A DNA stretch of 45,023 nt from JAGNRR01 sp964612525 (GCA_964612525.1 CAZTCQ010000004.1:1-45023); one strand, 5' to 3'. Shown: positions 1 through 9,103, counted from the first letter of the stretch. Translations and numbers: made by a program. Notes: generated from the letters alone by a model not told the origin.

Positions 1-461
1 ACCACTGATTTGCCAAACTGAAGAAACTGCTCAGCGGGCAAGAAGCCTGTAGTCTGTTGTACAATTTTTTCTTCACCGTCTACAAAGTATAAACTTGGAT
101 AAGCTCGTAATCTGTACTTTTCTACTAGTGCGATGCCATCACCTTTTTCGCCGTCTAGCTCTACGTTAATAAAACGGTCGTTGTAATAATCACCCACCGT
201 CTGATCCTTAAAAGTGGTTCGTTTTAGCTCTTTACAAGGTCCACACCATGAGGCCGAGATGTCAAGAAAAATTAGTTTGTTTTCTTCTTTAGCTTTGGCT
301 AGTGCGTCTGACCAACTACCTTCAAAAAAGTCAATCCCCTTTACGGTTTTTGAATCCGATTCGGTGCTGGTTTCGGTTGTCGCGTTTTCAGCAGGTTGAG
401 AAGTTTCACAAGAAGCAAATGCGATTAACGCGCTAAGGGCAAGATAGATTAATTTATTCAT
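1..461 (-). CDS. Thioredoxin-domain lipoprotein, partial (C-terminus beyond window)
   Basis: Seen: the minus-strand frame opens at ATG 461 and runs off the left edge, so about 153 residues are visible. The N-terminus is a short hydrophobic signal followed by Cys in the context AFASC, a plausible though not ideal lipobox. A low-complexity Thr/Glu/Ser linker follows. A thioredoxin fold then shows the CXXC motif WCGPCK and the cis-proline region AYPS. Known: such exported thioredoxin-like proteins reduce or isomerise disulfides in the envelope. Inference: a periplasmic or membrane-anchored disulfide reductase. No partner gene is visible on this side of the window. The family assignment is secure; the substrate is unknown. 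Confidence 0.85.
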   Translation of the reverse strand, partial: MNKLIYLALSALIAFASCETSQPAENATTETSTESDSKTVKGIDFFEGSWSDALAKAKEENKLIFLDISASWCGPCKELKRTTFKDQTVGDYYNDRFINVELDGEKGDGIALVEKYRLRAYPSLYFVDGEEKIVQQTTGFLPAEQFLQFGKSV

Positions 462-557
462 GATAAAATATTAGTGTGTATTAGACTCCTACATGGAGTT
501 TATTTTACAAGTATACTTCTTTAGTTTTCAAATAAGGAAAATTCAGAAGCTGGGAGT

Positions 558-1427
558 TTATCTTCCGAGAACTTTTTTAACCGGCATGACAATTGCTAGT
601 ACTGCAAAGCCAACCACCAATCCAGTCGTAAATTCTGCCAAGAGTGAATTCCAGTTTTCTAGCAAATGATGAATAAATTCAATCTCGTGTACAAAAATTC
701 CACCCGCCACTAGTATCAGCGCAATGGTTCCTACGACCGCTAATCCCTTAATTATTTTCGGTAGAAGGGCCACTAAGAAATGACCAACTTTATCTGAAAA
801 ACTATCTTCTTGCTCATTGAGATGAATAAGGCGATAGCCCAAATCATCAATGCGCACCAACAAGGCTACAATTCCGTAAACACCCACTGTGGCAATAATG
901 GCTACCACAGTAGTCACAGCTATTTGAATGCTCAGTGGTTTATCTAAAACCGTACTCAACGCAATGATGACAATTTCCAACGACAAAATGAAGTCCGTAA
1001 TGATAGCGGATTTTATTTTGGTTTTTTCATGAGCTAGAATTTCTTCTTCGGTATATACTTTGGTGTCTATTTCATGCTCTTCTTCCTTCTTTCTATGAAA
1101 AAGGAATTCATAAATTTTTTCAGCACCTTCATAGGCTAAGAAGGCACCACCCAAAACTAATATCACAGTCACTGCTTTGGGCAGAAACGCACTGAGCAAA
1201 AATATAAGCGGAAGGATAATTAGCTTATTAAAAAAAGAACCTTTGGTAATCGCCCACAGCACGGGCATTTCTCTGCTAGAAACGAAGCCAGAGGCTTTCT
1301 CGGCATTTACAGCTAAATCGTCACCAAGGATACCGGCTGTTTTTTTTGTAGCCATTTTGCTCATAACGGCCACGTCATCCATTAGCACCGCTATGTCATC
1401 AAATAAAGCAAAAAATCCTGAAGCCAT
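558..1427 (-). CDS. DUF808 family inner-membrane protein (YedI-like)
   Basis: The 289-residue protein begins MASGFFALFDDIAVLMDD and continues with the KMATKKTAGILGDDLAVNA region, both typical of the DUF808/YedI family. Several hydrophobic segments follow (roughly residues 65-100, 140-190, 215-250 and 260-285), separated by a charged loop rich in Glu and Lys. The length fits the family, which usually has about 300 residues. Its biochemical function is not established. It stands alone: the next gene is divergent and the preceding thioredoxin gene is about 100 bp away. The start is the only one that gives the conserved N-terminus. Confidence 0.85.
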   Translation of the reverse strand: MASGFFALFDDIAVLMDDVAVMSKMATKKTAGILGDDLAVNAEKASGFVSSREMPVLWAITKGSFFNKLIILPLIFLLSAFLPKAVTVILVLGGAFLAYEGAEKIYEFLFHRKKEEEHEIDTKVYTEEEILAHEKTKIKSAIITDFILSLEIVIIALSTVLDKPLSIQIAVTTVVAIIATVGVYGIVALLVRIDDLGYRLIHLNEQEDSFSDKVGHFLVALLPKIIKGLAVVGTIALILVAGGIFVHEIEFIHHLLENWNSLLAEFTTGLVVGFAVLAIVMPVKKVLGR

Positions 1428-1432
1428 CTTTG

Positions 1433-1472
1433 TTAATTAAGAATTGAAAATTAATAATTAAAAATTACAATT
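1433..1472. repeat. AT-rich intergenic word repeat (AATTAAGAATT type)
   Basis: The stretch between the two divergent genes is made of reshuffled words such as TTAATTAAGAATTG, AAAATTAATAATTA and AAAATTACAATT. The same vocabulary recurs at 5532-5565 and 12304-12340. This is seen directly. It resembles a dispersed low-complexity repeat rather than a regulatory site. Confidence 0.5.
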
Positions 1473-1522
1473 CACGTTAGGAACTTATTTTATTAAGTAT
1501 CCTCAGCGGTTTCTTTTGGGAT

Positions 1523-1530
1523 TATCTTTG
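1523..1530 (+). promoter_or_regulatory. Candidate -7 box TATCTTTG for the nucleoid-associated protein gene
   Basis: TATCTTTG matches the Bacteroidota -7 consensus TAnnTTTG and lies 20 bp before the ATG at 1551. No clear TTG-type -33 element is present at the usual 19-21 bp spacing, so support is limited to the -7 match and its position. Confidence 0.4.
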
Positions 1531-1550
1531 ACAGGATTGAAAATAAGGAT

Positions 1551-2588
1551 ATGAATATAGATTTCAGCGAGGCAAAAATTAAGCGATTGATAACCCATCA
1601 TATTGGTAATAAACAGCGTGAGGAAGGTATTACCTTGACGGAAGAAGAGATTGAAGTTTCGGAAGAAACAAAATCCTATTTACTAAGTTATTTTTTGACA
1701 CCCATGAAAACGGATGAAGTGTATTCTTTCGTGCATGCCGTTGATGTAAAACAAAATGATATTTTCAATTTGGCACAAGAGATTTTTGAAGAGGAAGAAA
1801 ATTTCTTGGAGCATTCGCGCAATACGGCTAAGTTACTTTACGAGGCAAGCGTGCACCCCAAGATTGAAGAAGGGGAATTGAATGTAGTCTACTTTAGTAA
1901 TATTGTAGTGGGCGACGAAATGATTTCGGCTATCGGGATTTATAAATCAGAAAATAATGTGCCCTTTATCAAAATGGATCGAGTCGTGGACGGTTTTAAT
2001 ATTCACCATGACTATGGTTTTGAAATGAAAGGCGTAGACAAAGGCTGTCTGATTTTTAATTTGGAAGAAGGCGATGGATATCGTGCTTTAATTATTGATA
2101 AAAAATCGGGTGATGCTTATTATTGGATAGATGATTTTCTAAAAGTAAAACCGATTGGTAATGAATTTTATATGACGAATAATTTCTTGACGATGACCAA
2201 GGAGTTCGTGACCAAACAACTTCCGGAAGAGTATGACATGAATCAAACAGATAAAATTGATCTGCTCAATAAATCTGTTGGCTACTTTAAAGAACATGAT
2301 AGTTTTGACAAAGAAGAGTTTGCCAGCGAAGTATTTGTGGATGAAGAAATCATGGAATCGTTCCAAAATTTTAAAAACGTTTACAACACCGAAAATGAAA
2401 TAGAATCTCAAGATCATTTCAGTATCTCTGCACAAGCGGTAAAAAAGCAAGCTCGTGTATTCAAGAGTGTATTAAAACTAGATAAAAATTTTCATGTCTA
2501 TATCCACGGTGATAAAAGCCTTATAGAACGAGGAACAGAAGACGACGGCCGAAAGTTTTATAAGATTTATTATACTGAGGAGAATTAG
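1551..2588 (+). CDS. Nucleoid-associated protein, NdpA/YejK (37-kDa) family
   Basis: The 345-residue acidic protein carries the features of the 37-kDa nucleoid-associated family: an N-terminal HHIGNK motif, a central beta-rich part ending in the ALIIDKKSGDAYYWIDDFL region, and a C-terminal half with FKEHDSFDKEEFASEVF. E. coli YejK/NdpA, which this resembles, binds the nucleoid. Bacteroidota versions are common and often annotated only as nucleoid-associated protein. The gene is monocistronic: the upstream gene is divergent, and downstream lie a repeat and a convergent gene. The protein is soluble, with no signal peptide. Confidence 0.85.
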   Translation: MNIDFSEAKIKRLITHHIGNKQREEGITLTEEEIEVSEETKSYLLSYFLTPMKTDEVYSFVHAVDVKQNDIFNLAQEIFEEEENFLEHSRNTAKLLYEASVHPKIEEGELNVVYFSNIVVGDEMISAIGIYKSENNVPFIKMDRVVDGFNIHHDYGFEMKGVDKGCLIFNLEEGDGYRALIIDKKSGDAYYWIDDFLKVKPIGNEFYMTNNFLTMTKEFVTKQLPEEYDMNQTDKIDLLNKSVGYFKEHDSFDKEEFASEVFVDEEIMESFQNFKNVYNTENEIESQDHFSISAQAVKKQARVFKSVLKLDKNFHVYIHGDKSLIERGTEDDGRKFYKIYYTEEN

Positions 2589-2629
2589 GATTTAGGAGTT
2601 AGTGAATAGGAATTAGCCAATAGCCAATA
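2584..2629. repeat. Dispersed intergenic word repeat (AATAGCCAATAG type)
   Basis: Directly after the stop codon the sequence is built from repeated words: GAATTAGGATTTAGGAG, TTAGTGAATAGGAATTAG and CCAATAGCCAATAG. The same words occur at 4458-4498, 12345-12390 and 22428-22463, which suggests a dispersed repeat family. Confidence 0.5.
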
Positions 2630-2665
2630 GTGTTTATCGAAAAACAAATCTAGTAAAAAACTTTT

Positions 2666-2681
2666 CCTCCGCTGGCGGAGG
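2666..2681. repeat. Short GC-rich palindrome CCTCCGCTGGCGGAGG
   Basis: A 7-bp arm, CCTCCGC, is separated by TG from its exact complement GCGGAGG, followed by GGTAGGGAGG. It stands out as GC-rich within AT-rich intergenic DNA, between the convergent ends of the nucleoid-associated and carboxypeptidase genes. It could fold as a transcript end or be a REP-like element. No T-run follows directly, so I do not call it a terminator. Confidence 0.5.
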
Positions 2682-2697
2682 GTAGGGAGGTGGAAAA

Positions 2698-4419
2698 TTA
2701 CTCAATTCGAAAAACAGGCAATCGCATATGCTCCTTTTCGTAGTGCGAGCTATGCTTATAAATCCAATAAAGCTGTTCTCTTGGGCTATCCCTGAATTTT
2801 TTATCCGTATTTTTCTTTGCTTCAAACTTAATTTTTAATTTTTCATTATTAATTAATAGTTGACTCGCTTTGTCTTCAAAAACATAAGAACTGTACCATT
2901 CTTTTTGTTGCAGCACAGCATCAAAGAAATTCCAATTGAAATAGGAATCCGGGGCTGCTGGTTCAAGCACTTCTACAATAAATCTGTTCTTGCCAGTATT
3001 CATCGGAATGAGATAATCGCCTTCTCTGAATTGATAATTTATTTTCTCTAAATCATACTGGACATTTGAATGATGATAATGCTTTTCGTATGGTCTTTTG
3101 TCGCTTTGATAATCTTTGATGTGAAAACTATTTACACTTAGGATACTATCATTTTCCAATGGGATGAGTTTTACTCCATTGGCTATGAGTCTATCCACTA
3201 CCCGCCAATATCCTTTTTTTAGAATATAAAATTTTGGCTTGGTAACCGTTTTAGTGGGTTTCATTTTATGATAGTATTTCATATCCCAAACCAGCGGCTT
3301 TGAGCGGTCATAAAATAAACGTTGCGCTCCTGTCACCTTGCTTTCTTTATAACTAGCCTTATACCCATTAAACTTAAATGTTTTATGAGTGGCGGTGTCT
3401 ACTCGCCAATCAATGTGAAATGTCTTCGCATTCGTTACGGCTGCTTTAGCTGCTTTTCGTTTAGCTTGTATCGTTTCAGCATTCTCAGAACAAAACTCAA
3501 TGGTGGAAACAAGAAACTTATAAGTAGCCCAGGTGCGATCGCGAAAGTTTTTGAGCATGTGAGTCTCTGTGATAAAGCCAAAACTTTGATGCAAGGTAGT
3601 GAGGCCGCTACTATATCTAGGCGAATCATAAAAGGCAAACATTTTATCTTTTAAAGCACCACTGTGATGATTGACGTAGGGTATCATGGTCTCTTTTTTC
3701 GTTCTCATTTTTTTCTCTAAAGCGGGTAGCATTTCATTCCTTAAATAAGCACCCATACCAAAACCTAATTTATCGGGTTGAGTAGCGAGATAGGTCATGG
3801 TATATTGATAATCAGCGCCGTTGCTCACGTGTGTTTCGATATAAATATCAGGGTCAATGAGCTGCAGCAGTTTAGAAAAACTCATAGCATTTTTAGAATC
3901 ACATTTTATAAAATCACGATTCAAATCAAGATTTTGAGCATTTCCTCTAAAGCCGTATTCCATAGGGCCTTCTTGATTGGCGCGGCTAGATTTTCCTCTA
4001 TTGATGGCACCGCCAATGTTATAATAGGGAATGCAAACAAGGATACAGTTTTTAAGTAGTTTCTTATATTTCTCCTTCTCCGTAAAATCTCTAAAAAGCA
4101 TCATGCTAGCATCTACGCCATCGGGTTCACCGGGGTGAATCGCGTTGTTGATGAGTATAACTGTTTTCTTTGATTTTTTAATATCATATAGCGTGAAGGG
4201 TTTGTCGCTCAGTGTTACGATTTGTAAATTATACCCTGCATCGGTTTCGCCAAGAGCAGCGGTTTCTGCTCCATAATGAGCCATACCAAATCCGCCCCAC
4301 CAACTACTGCCTTCAAAATAGGAAGCACTTTCTGTCCCATTACTTTTTTCAAAGCGAGTGATTTGAGCAGATAGTGTAGTACTAAAAAATAAAAAGCAAA
4401 ATAGAATTTTTAATTTCAT
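2698..4419 (-). CDS. Secreted M14-family zinc carboxypeptidase
   Basis: I chose the ATG at 4419 because it gives a clean signal peptide (MKLKILFCFLFFSTTLSAQ); the frame stays open 17 codons further upstream without one. The 573-residue product has the M14 zinc ligands H95 and E98 in IHPGEPDG and H197 in ETHVSNG. The substrate-binding NLDLNRD segment (about residues 163-169) and a likely catalytic Glu near residue 286 (FITETHML) are also present. Known: M14 enzymes remove C-terminal residues from peptides. Inference: an envelope or extracellular peptidase. The C-terminal half beyond about residue 330 is not a recognised domain, and no T9SS tail is seen. Confidence 0.85.
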   Translation of the reverse strand: MKLKILFCFLFFSTTLSAQITRFEKSNGTESASYFEGSSWWGGFGMAHYGAETAALGETDAGYNLQIVTLSDKPFTLYDIKKSKKTVILINNAIHPGEPDGVDASMMLFRDFTEKEKYKKLLKNCILVCIPYYNIGGAINRGKSSRANQEGPMEYGFRGNAQNLDLNRDFIKCDSKNAMSFSKLLQLIDPDIYIETHVSNGADYQYTMTYLATQPDKLGFGMGAYLRNEMLPALEKKMRTKKETMIPYVNHHSGALKDKMFAFYDSPRYSSGLTTLHQSFGFITETHMLKNFRDRTWATYKFLVSTIEFCSENAETIQAKRKAAKAAVTNAKTFHIDWRVDTATHKTFKFNGYKASYKESKVTGAQRLFYDRSKPLVWDMKYYHKMKPTKTVTKPKFYILKKGYWRVVDRLIANGVKLIPLENDSILSVNSFHIKDYQSDKRPYEKHYHHSNVQYDLEKINYQFREGDYLIPMNTGKNRFIVEVLEPAAPDSYFNWNFFDAVLQQKEWYSSYVFEDKASQLLINNEKLKIKFEAKKNTDKKFRDSPREQLYWIYKHSSHYEKEHMRLPVFRIE

Positions 4420-4421
4420 AT

Positions 4422-4435
4422 ACTGCAAGTTAAAT
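4422..4435 (-). promoter_or_regulatory. Shared 14-mer upstream of the carboxypeptidase start
   Basis: On the minus strand ATTTAACTTGCAGT lies two bases before the chosen start at 4419. The identical 14-mer precedes the ALDH7 gene (19367-19380). It contains TAACTTGC, a near match to the -7 box. Promoter or shared operator is an inference from this coincidence. Confidence 0.3.
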
Positions 4436-4457
4436 AAAAAAGGGAAACAAAACTGTT

Positions 4458-4498
4458 CCCCTAATTCCATTGGCTATTGCCTAATTCCTTCTATCATC
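4458..4498. repeat. Dispersed intergenic word repeat, near-identical copy at 22428-22463
   Basis: Read on the minus strand this segment contains GGAATTAGGCAATAGCCAAT followed by GGAATTAGG. The plus strand at 22428-22463 reads GGATTAGGCAATAGCCATTAGGAATTAGG, almost the same. Both copies lie in gaps between minus-strand genes, in opposite orientation. Confidence 0.55.
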
Positions 4499-4499
4499 C

Positions 4500-5492
4500 T
4501 TAATCCGTAATAAAAGGATAATCACTTTGTACATAAATGTCTTTGTAAAGTTCGTCATCTTCTGGCCACGGAGATTTTTCAGCAAAGTCAACACAGTCAG
4601 CTACCGTTGCTTTCACATTCGCTTGGATTGCTTTGATCTCTTCCTCAGTGGCAAAATTATTTTCCAATAAAACATTTTTACAATGCTCGATTGGGTCTTT
4701 AGATTTAAAATCTGCTTCCTCTTGTTTGGTTCGATATTTTGCAGGGTCACTCATACTATGCCCTTTAAAACGATAGGTTTTAATTTCAACCAAGGTAGGA
4801 CCTTCTCCATCGCGCGCTCGTTTTACCGCACGGTTCATTGAGTTATGGACGGCCTCCGGACTCATGCCGTCTACCTCATCGCTTGGCATATCGTAGGCAT
4901 CGGCAAATTTGTATATGTCGGTTACATTACTGGTTCTTTTTACAGAGGTTCCCATGGCATACATATTGTTTTCACAAACAAAAACTACAGGAAGTTTCCA
5001 AGTCATTGCCATATTAAAAGTCTCATGCAAAATTCCTTGGCGAGCCGCTCCATCGCCGAAGTAACAAACCGTCACTCGGTCACTATCATTATATTTATCA
5101 GCGAAGGCAATACCCGCACCTAAACCAATTTGACCACCAACTATACCGTGGCCACCAAAGAATCTTTTTTCTTTTGAAAAGAAGTGCATACTACCTCCTT
5201 TTCCTTTCGCACAGCCTGTGGCTTTGCCATAGAGTTCAGCCATGCACTCACGAGGCGTCAGGCCTTTGGCAATTGCTAAGCCATGACAACGATAAGCGGT
5301 AATCATATTGTCGTCTTCACGAATGGCGGTCATGGTACCAGAAGAAACAGCTTCTTGCCCAATGTATAAATGACAAAAACCACGAATTTTTTGCATACCA
5401 TAAAGCTGTCCCGTTTTTTCTTCAAACTTGCGTTGTAAAAGCATGTTTTCGTACCAGTATAAATATGTTTCTTTCCCGAATTCTAAAGCCAC
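4500..5492 (-). CDS. pdhA: Pyruvate dehydrogenase E1 component, alpha subunit
   Basis: The 330-residue protein matches PdhA along its whole length. It has the HLYIGQEAV entry region, the GKGGSMH loop, the thiamine diphosphate motif from GDG (146-148) to ENN (174-176), and the regulatory loop with YRFKGHSMSDP. Known: E1 alpha pairs with E1 beta to decarboxylate pyruvate and acetylate the lipoyl domain of E2, feeding acetyl-CoA to the citrate cycle in the cytoplasm. No E1 beta or E2 gene is next to it here, so the complex genes are split, which is common in Bacteroidota. The start codon is GTG. Confidence 0.95.
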   Translation of the reverse strand: MALEFGKETYLYWYENMLLQRKFEEKTGQLYGMQKIRGFCHLYIGQEAVSSGTMTAIREDDNMITAYRCHGLAIAKGLTPRECMAELYGKATGCAKGKGGSMHFFSKEKRFFGGHGIVGGQIGLGAGIAFADKYNDSDRVTVCYFGDGAARQGILHETFNMAMTWKLPVVFVCENNMYAMGTSVKRTSNVTDIYKFADAYDMPSDEVDGMSPEAVHNSMNRAVKRARDGEGPTLVEIKTYRFKGHSMSDPAKYRTKQEEADFKSKDPIEHCKNVLLENNFATEEEIKAIQANVKATVADCVDFAEKSPWPEDDELYKDIYVQSDYPFITD

Positions 5493-5531
5493 GTTTTAAT
5501 GATTTAATGTTACGCGAAAATAAGGCCTAGA

Positions 5532-5565
5532 CAATTAATAATTAAGAATTAAAAATTAATAATTG
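5532..5565. repeat. AT-rich intergenic word repeat (AATTAAGAATT type)
   Basis: ACAATTAATAATTAAGAATT continues with AAAAATTAATAATTG between the divergent pdhA and kynU genes. The words are shared with 1433-1472 and 12304-12340. It lies where the promoters of both genes would be expected. Confidence 0.5.
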
Positions 5566-5644
5566 TGTAGAGATTGAGTGAAATTTGAGCTTTACATGCT
5601 ATTTTCTTTTTTGAATTTTATAGTATTATCTTCGCTATCCCATT

Positions 5645-6927
5645 ATGGATCCGAAAAATATACAATTTCAAAATACGCGTAGTTTTGCCAAAGAGCTGGA
5701 CGATGCAGATGCTCTTAGTGATTTTAGAGATCAATTTCATTTTCCAAAACTTGGCGGAAAACGAGCGACCTATTTCTGCGGAAATTCATTGGGGCTGCAG
5801 CCGAAAAACGCTAAGAAGTATTTTGATGAAGAATTAAGCGATTGGGCTCAGTGGGGGGTAGATGGACATTTTAAGAGTACGCGTCCTTGGTTTGGATATC
5901 ACAAACATTTTACAGACAGCTTGGCCAAGATTGTCGGTGCAAAAAAGTCAGAGGTAGTCGCTATGAATACACTTACGGTGAATTTGCATTTGCTCATGAT
6001 TTCTTTTTATCGACCGACCAAAACGAGATATAAAATCATCATGGAAGCCGGCGCCTTTCCAAGCGATATGTATGCCATGGAAACGCAGGCAAAACTCGCC
6101 GGATTTAATCCCAAATCGGCGATCATCGAAGTGAAACCTAAAAAAGGAAAACATCTCATTGATGAGGACGACATTGTTAAAACTATTGAGAAGCATAAAT
6201 CTTCGGTGGCTGTTGTCATTTTTGGTGGAGTAAATTATTATACAGGGCAACTTTTTGACATGGAACGAATCACCAAAGCTTCCCACAAAGTAGGAGCGAA
6301 GTGTGGCTTTGATTTGGCCCATGCTGTTGGTAATGTTCCGCTCGAATTAAATAAGTGGAACGTTGATTTTGCTTGTTGGTGTTCGTATAAATATTTGAAT
6401 TCTGGACCCGGAGGAGTGGGAGGAGTTTTCGTAAATGAAAAGCACGCAAAAAATCCTAAGACGCCCAGACTAGCAGGTTGGTGGGGTTATGAAGAAAAAA
6501 CACGTTTTGAAATGACGAAGGGTTTTAAACCCATGGCTAGTGCCGAGAGTTGGCAAATGAGTAATGCCACTGTTTTTAATATGGCGGCCCATCGCGCAAG
6601 CCTTGATATTTATGATCAAACAAGTGTAAAAGTATTGCGTAAAAAAAGCATTTTGCTTACGGCCTATGCGGAGTATTTATTAGAGCTAGTAAAGGCTGAA
6701 AACAAGAAATTGGCCTTTGAAATTATTACTCCAAAGGAATACGAAAAGCGAGGTGCTCAGCTTTCTATGCTGTTTGCTAAAAATGGGAAACGTGTTTTCA
6801 AACATCTTGAAAAAAACAATATCGTAATTGATTATCGCGAGCCAAATGTTCTACGTTTTGCTGCTGTACCAATGTATAATAATTTTCAGGATTTGTATGA
6901 GTTGTATGCTTGTTTGAAGAGTTTTTA
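5645..6927 (+). CDS. kynU: Kynureninase (intact once the artificial gap is collapsed)
   Basis: Kynureninase is a PLP enzyme that cleaves kynurenine or 3-hydroxykynurenine to anthranilate derivatives and alanine. Visible motifs are YFCGNSLGLQP near the N-terminus, GFDLAHAVGN (D223 and H226 region), and CWCSYKYLNSGPGG with the PLP lysine K249. The reading frame meets a run of N after 427 codons (ACLKSF) plus the first two bases of a stop. The 55 bases just before the N run recur just after it, followed by an A that completes TAA, so the true protein is 427 residues, normal for the family. Translating through the N run shifts frame and gives a false tail. No other kynurenine-pathway gene is nearby. 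Confidence 0.93.
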
Positions 6928-7027
6928 NNNNNNNNNNNNNNNNNNNNNNNNNNNNNNNNNNNNNNNNNNNNNNNNNNNNNNNNNNNNNNNNNNNNNNNNN
7001 NNNNNNNNNNNNNNNNNNNNNNNNNNN
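6928..7027. other. Scaffold gap, 100 N
   Basis: Exactly 100 N form a conventional placeholder for an unknown gap. The flanks are identical over 55 bp (6873-6927 and 7028-7082), which is what is left when two contigs that overlap by one k-mer are scaffolded without merging. The real gap length is probably minus 55. Confidence 0.95.
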
Positions 7028-7083
7028 TGTATAATAATTTTCAGGATTTGTATGAGTTGTATGCTTGTTTGAAGAGTTTTTAA
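7028..7083 (+). repeat. Second copy of the 55-bp contig-end overlap plus the last base of the kynU stop
   Basis: This repeats 6873-6927 base for base and adds the final A of the TAA stop codon. It is an assembly duplicate and not a second gene or a biological repeat. Confidence 0.9.
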
Positions 7084-8481
7084 TTATCCAAAAAACAAAT
7101 AAGCCAATAGGATAGAGGTAATTATCCCGGCTAAATCTGCCAGTAACATTGCGCCAATTGCGTAACGAGTATTCTTAATTCCTACAGATCCAAAATAAAC
7201 GGCGATTACATAGAATGTAGTATCGCTTGTTCCTTGTAAAACACCAGAGAGCCTGCCGGCAAAACTATCTGGACCGAAGGTAGTCATAGCATCTACCATC
7301 ATACCTCTAGCACCACTCCCGCTCATAGGTTTAATCATGGCAGTAGGTAATCCGTCTACAAATCGTGTATCGGGTAGTGGTGAAAAAACAAATCGCAATC
7401 CATCCATAACGATTTCAAATACGCCACTTGTTCTCAGTAAACTGATAGCTACTAAAATTCCTACCAGATAAGGAATGATTTTCACCGCTACGGTAAAACC
7501 TTCTTTCGCACCGTCTATGAATGAATCGAAGACATCTATTTTTTTATAAAGGGCAGCAGCAATCACGATAGCCGCAAAAATAAAAAGGATTAACCCATTA
7601 CTTAATTGACTGCTAAATTCCTGTAACACCGTTCGTTGCATACTTGTCAAAAAAGTAACGAATAGTCCAATGAAAACACTGATTCCTAACACCCAGGCTA
7701 AAATGACGGGCTGAAACACATTGATTTTTTGCTTGAAGGAAACAATCAACATGGAGGTCATGGTAGCTACAAAAGTAGCAATCATGCAAGGAATAAAAAT
7801 GTCAGTAGGGTCACTTGCACCTAGCGAAGATCGGATGGCGATTATACTCACTGGAATTAACGTAAGTCCCGATGCATGAAGTGCTAAAAACATCACTTGT
7901 GCATTACTAGCAGTTGTCTTACTCGGGTTTAGCTCTTGCAAACTTTGCATGGCTTTTAAACCAAACGGAGTGGCTGCATTATCTAGCCCTAAAAGATTGG
8001 CAGAAAAATTCATCATCATGTGCCCAATGGAATCATGCCCTTTGGGTATTTCAGGAAATAACTTATTGAAGAATGGACCAATAATTCTGCTCAAAAATCG
8101 GATGCCACCTGCTTTTTCGGCAATAGCCATAAGCCCCATGAATAAAGCCATAACGCCTACTAATCCGATGCTAATGTCCACAGCCGTATCAGCAATTCCA
8201 ATAATACCAGAGGATTGAGGAACTTTTATTACATCAATAGCCGCACCACTTTTGCGGTAATAATAATGTCCTTGCTTGGCTACTAGCCCCTCATTTATTT
8301 TACTCTGATTTTCAGGGGTAAAATCAAAATTAGGGACATGGTTCACCACAATCGTATCACGAGCTTCGCCCGTAATCATTTGTGCAAAAATTTGTTTCTC
8401 GTTTGGGTTAAAAAGAAAATTTGCCACCGCTACCGTGAAGGCTACAATAACAAACCAACTCCATATTTTACTTAAAGTCAA
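7084..8481 (-). CDS. SpmA/SpmB-like nucleoside-recognition (Gate domain) membrane protein
   Basis: This 465-residue polytopic membrane protein looks like a fusion of spore-maturation protein A and B types. The first half has GLMAIAEKAGG, then the characteristic MMMNFSANLLGLDNAATPFG and the ASNAQVMFLALHASGLTLIP stretch. The second half has a further set of helices with KPMSGSGARGMMVDAM and QGTSDTTFYVIAVYFGSVG. In non-sporulating bacteria these proteins are thought to be transporters, but the substrate is unknown. The stop codon directly abuts the end of kynU, so the genes converge with no spacer. Fused SpmAB proteins are common in Bacteroidota. Confidence 0.85.
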   Translation of the reverse strand: MTLSKIWSWFVIVAFTVAVANFLFNPNEKQIFAQMITGEARDTIVVNHVPNFDFTPENQSKINEGLVAKQGHYYYRKSGAAIDVIKVPQSSGIIGIADTAVDISIGLVGVMALFMGLMAIAEKAGGIRFLSRIIGPFFNKLFPEIPKGHDSIGHMMMNFSANLLGLDNAATPFGLKAMQSLQELNPSKTTASNAQVMFLALHASGLTLIPVSIIAIRSSLGASDPTDIFIPCMIATFVATMTSMLIVSFKQKINVFQPVILAWVLGISVFIGLFVTFLTSMQRTVLQEFSSQLSNGLILFIFAAIVIAAALYKKIDVFDSFIDGAKEGFTVAVKIIPYLVGILVAISLLRTSGVFEIVMDGLRFVFSPLPDTRFVDGLPTAMIKPMSGSGARGMMVDAMTTFGPDSFAGRLSGVLQGTSDTTFYVIAVYFGSVGIKNTRYAIGAMLLADLAGIITSILLAYLFFG

Positions 8482-8545
8482 ATGTGATAAATTTTCCGAA
8501 AGATAGGTGCAATTTCAGAAAATTAAAAACTAGCTTATGAACACA

Positions 8546-9103
8546 TTATTTTTTCATATCCTTTTTGGGAACTGCCGTGCCTTCAAATTCTATTCGCCTA
8601 TCAAATGAACTTACCAAATCTGCTAATTCATATACATTTTTATAACCGTATCCATACAGATTAATAAAGGTTGGCACATTTAGGGCTAAGGTCCTTTTGG
8701 TCTCGTTGGGGGTGGTCGGAACGTAAACTTTACTAGCAAAATGAATGGGGTTGTTATCAATATTATTGTTGCAATAAATTAAAATTCTAGTTTTTTTGTT
8801 AGGAGCAATTCTGTAGAGTGAGTTCATATTAAAATCAGCGAAATTTAAATGAATGGCACCCTTGATATGTTTGGCATCGTACATTTTTTTTGAGCGAGTG
8901 TCCAAAATAATAGTGCCTGGATCTTTGCTCATTTTTATCCATTTTTTTAAGTGAACGACTCTTTTGTTTCTATGTGGTTGTACCTCTTTGGCTAAGTCCA
9001 AAAAGGCTGCATAATTTACTTTTGACGGGGGTAAAGTTTTTTTCTGTGCCAACGCAGAAGAACTGAAGAATAGAGTCAGAATACCTAATATAATATTTTT
9101 CAT
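8546..9103 (-). CDS. Secreted rhodanese-domain protein
   Basis: The 185-residue protein has a signal peptide (residues 1-19, ending SSALAQ) and a rhodanese-like domain. The segment TIILDTRSKKMYDAKHIKGA is the conserved entry of the fold, and the candidate catalytic Cys is C111 in ILIYCNNN. The loop after this Cys is longer and less conserved than in typical thiosulfate sulfurtransferases, and lacks the CxxGxR pattern. Inference: a periplasmic sulfur-transfer or sulfur-binding protein, or a non-catalytic relative. It is the last gene in a loosely spaced minus-strand run. Confidence 0.75.
   Translation of the reverse strand: MKNIILGILTLFFSSSALAQKKTLPPSKVNYAAFLDLAKEVQPHRNKRVVHLKKWIKMSKDPGTIILDTRSKKMYDAKHIKGAIHLNFADFNMNSLYRIAPNKKTRILIYCNNNIDNNPIHFASKVYVPTTPNETKRTLALNVPTFINLYGYGYKNVYELADLVSSFDRRIEFEGTAVPKKDMKK

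Noticed and set aside
485..499. Hairpin ACTCC-TACAT-GGAGT as a terminator of the DUF808 gene
   Set aside because: The stem is five bases and no T-run follows on the minus strand.
6928..7072. C-terminal tail of kynU read through the N run
   Set aside because: The reading frame after the N run is a shifted translation of the duplicated 55 bp.
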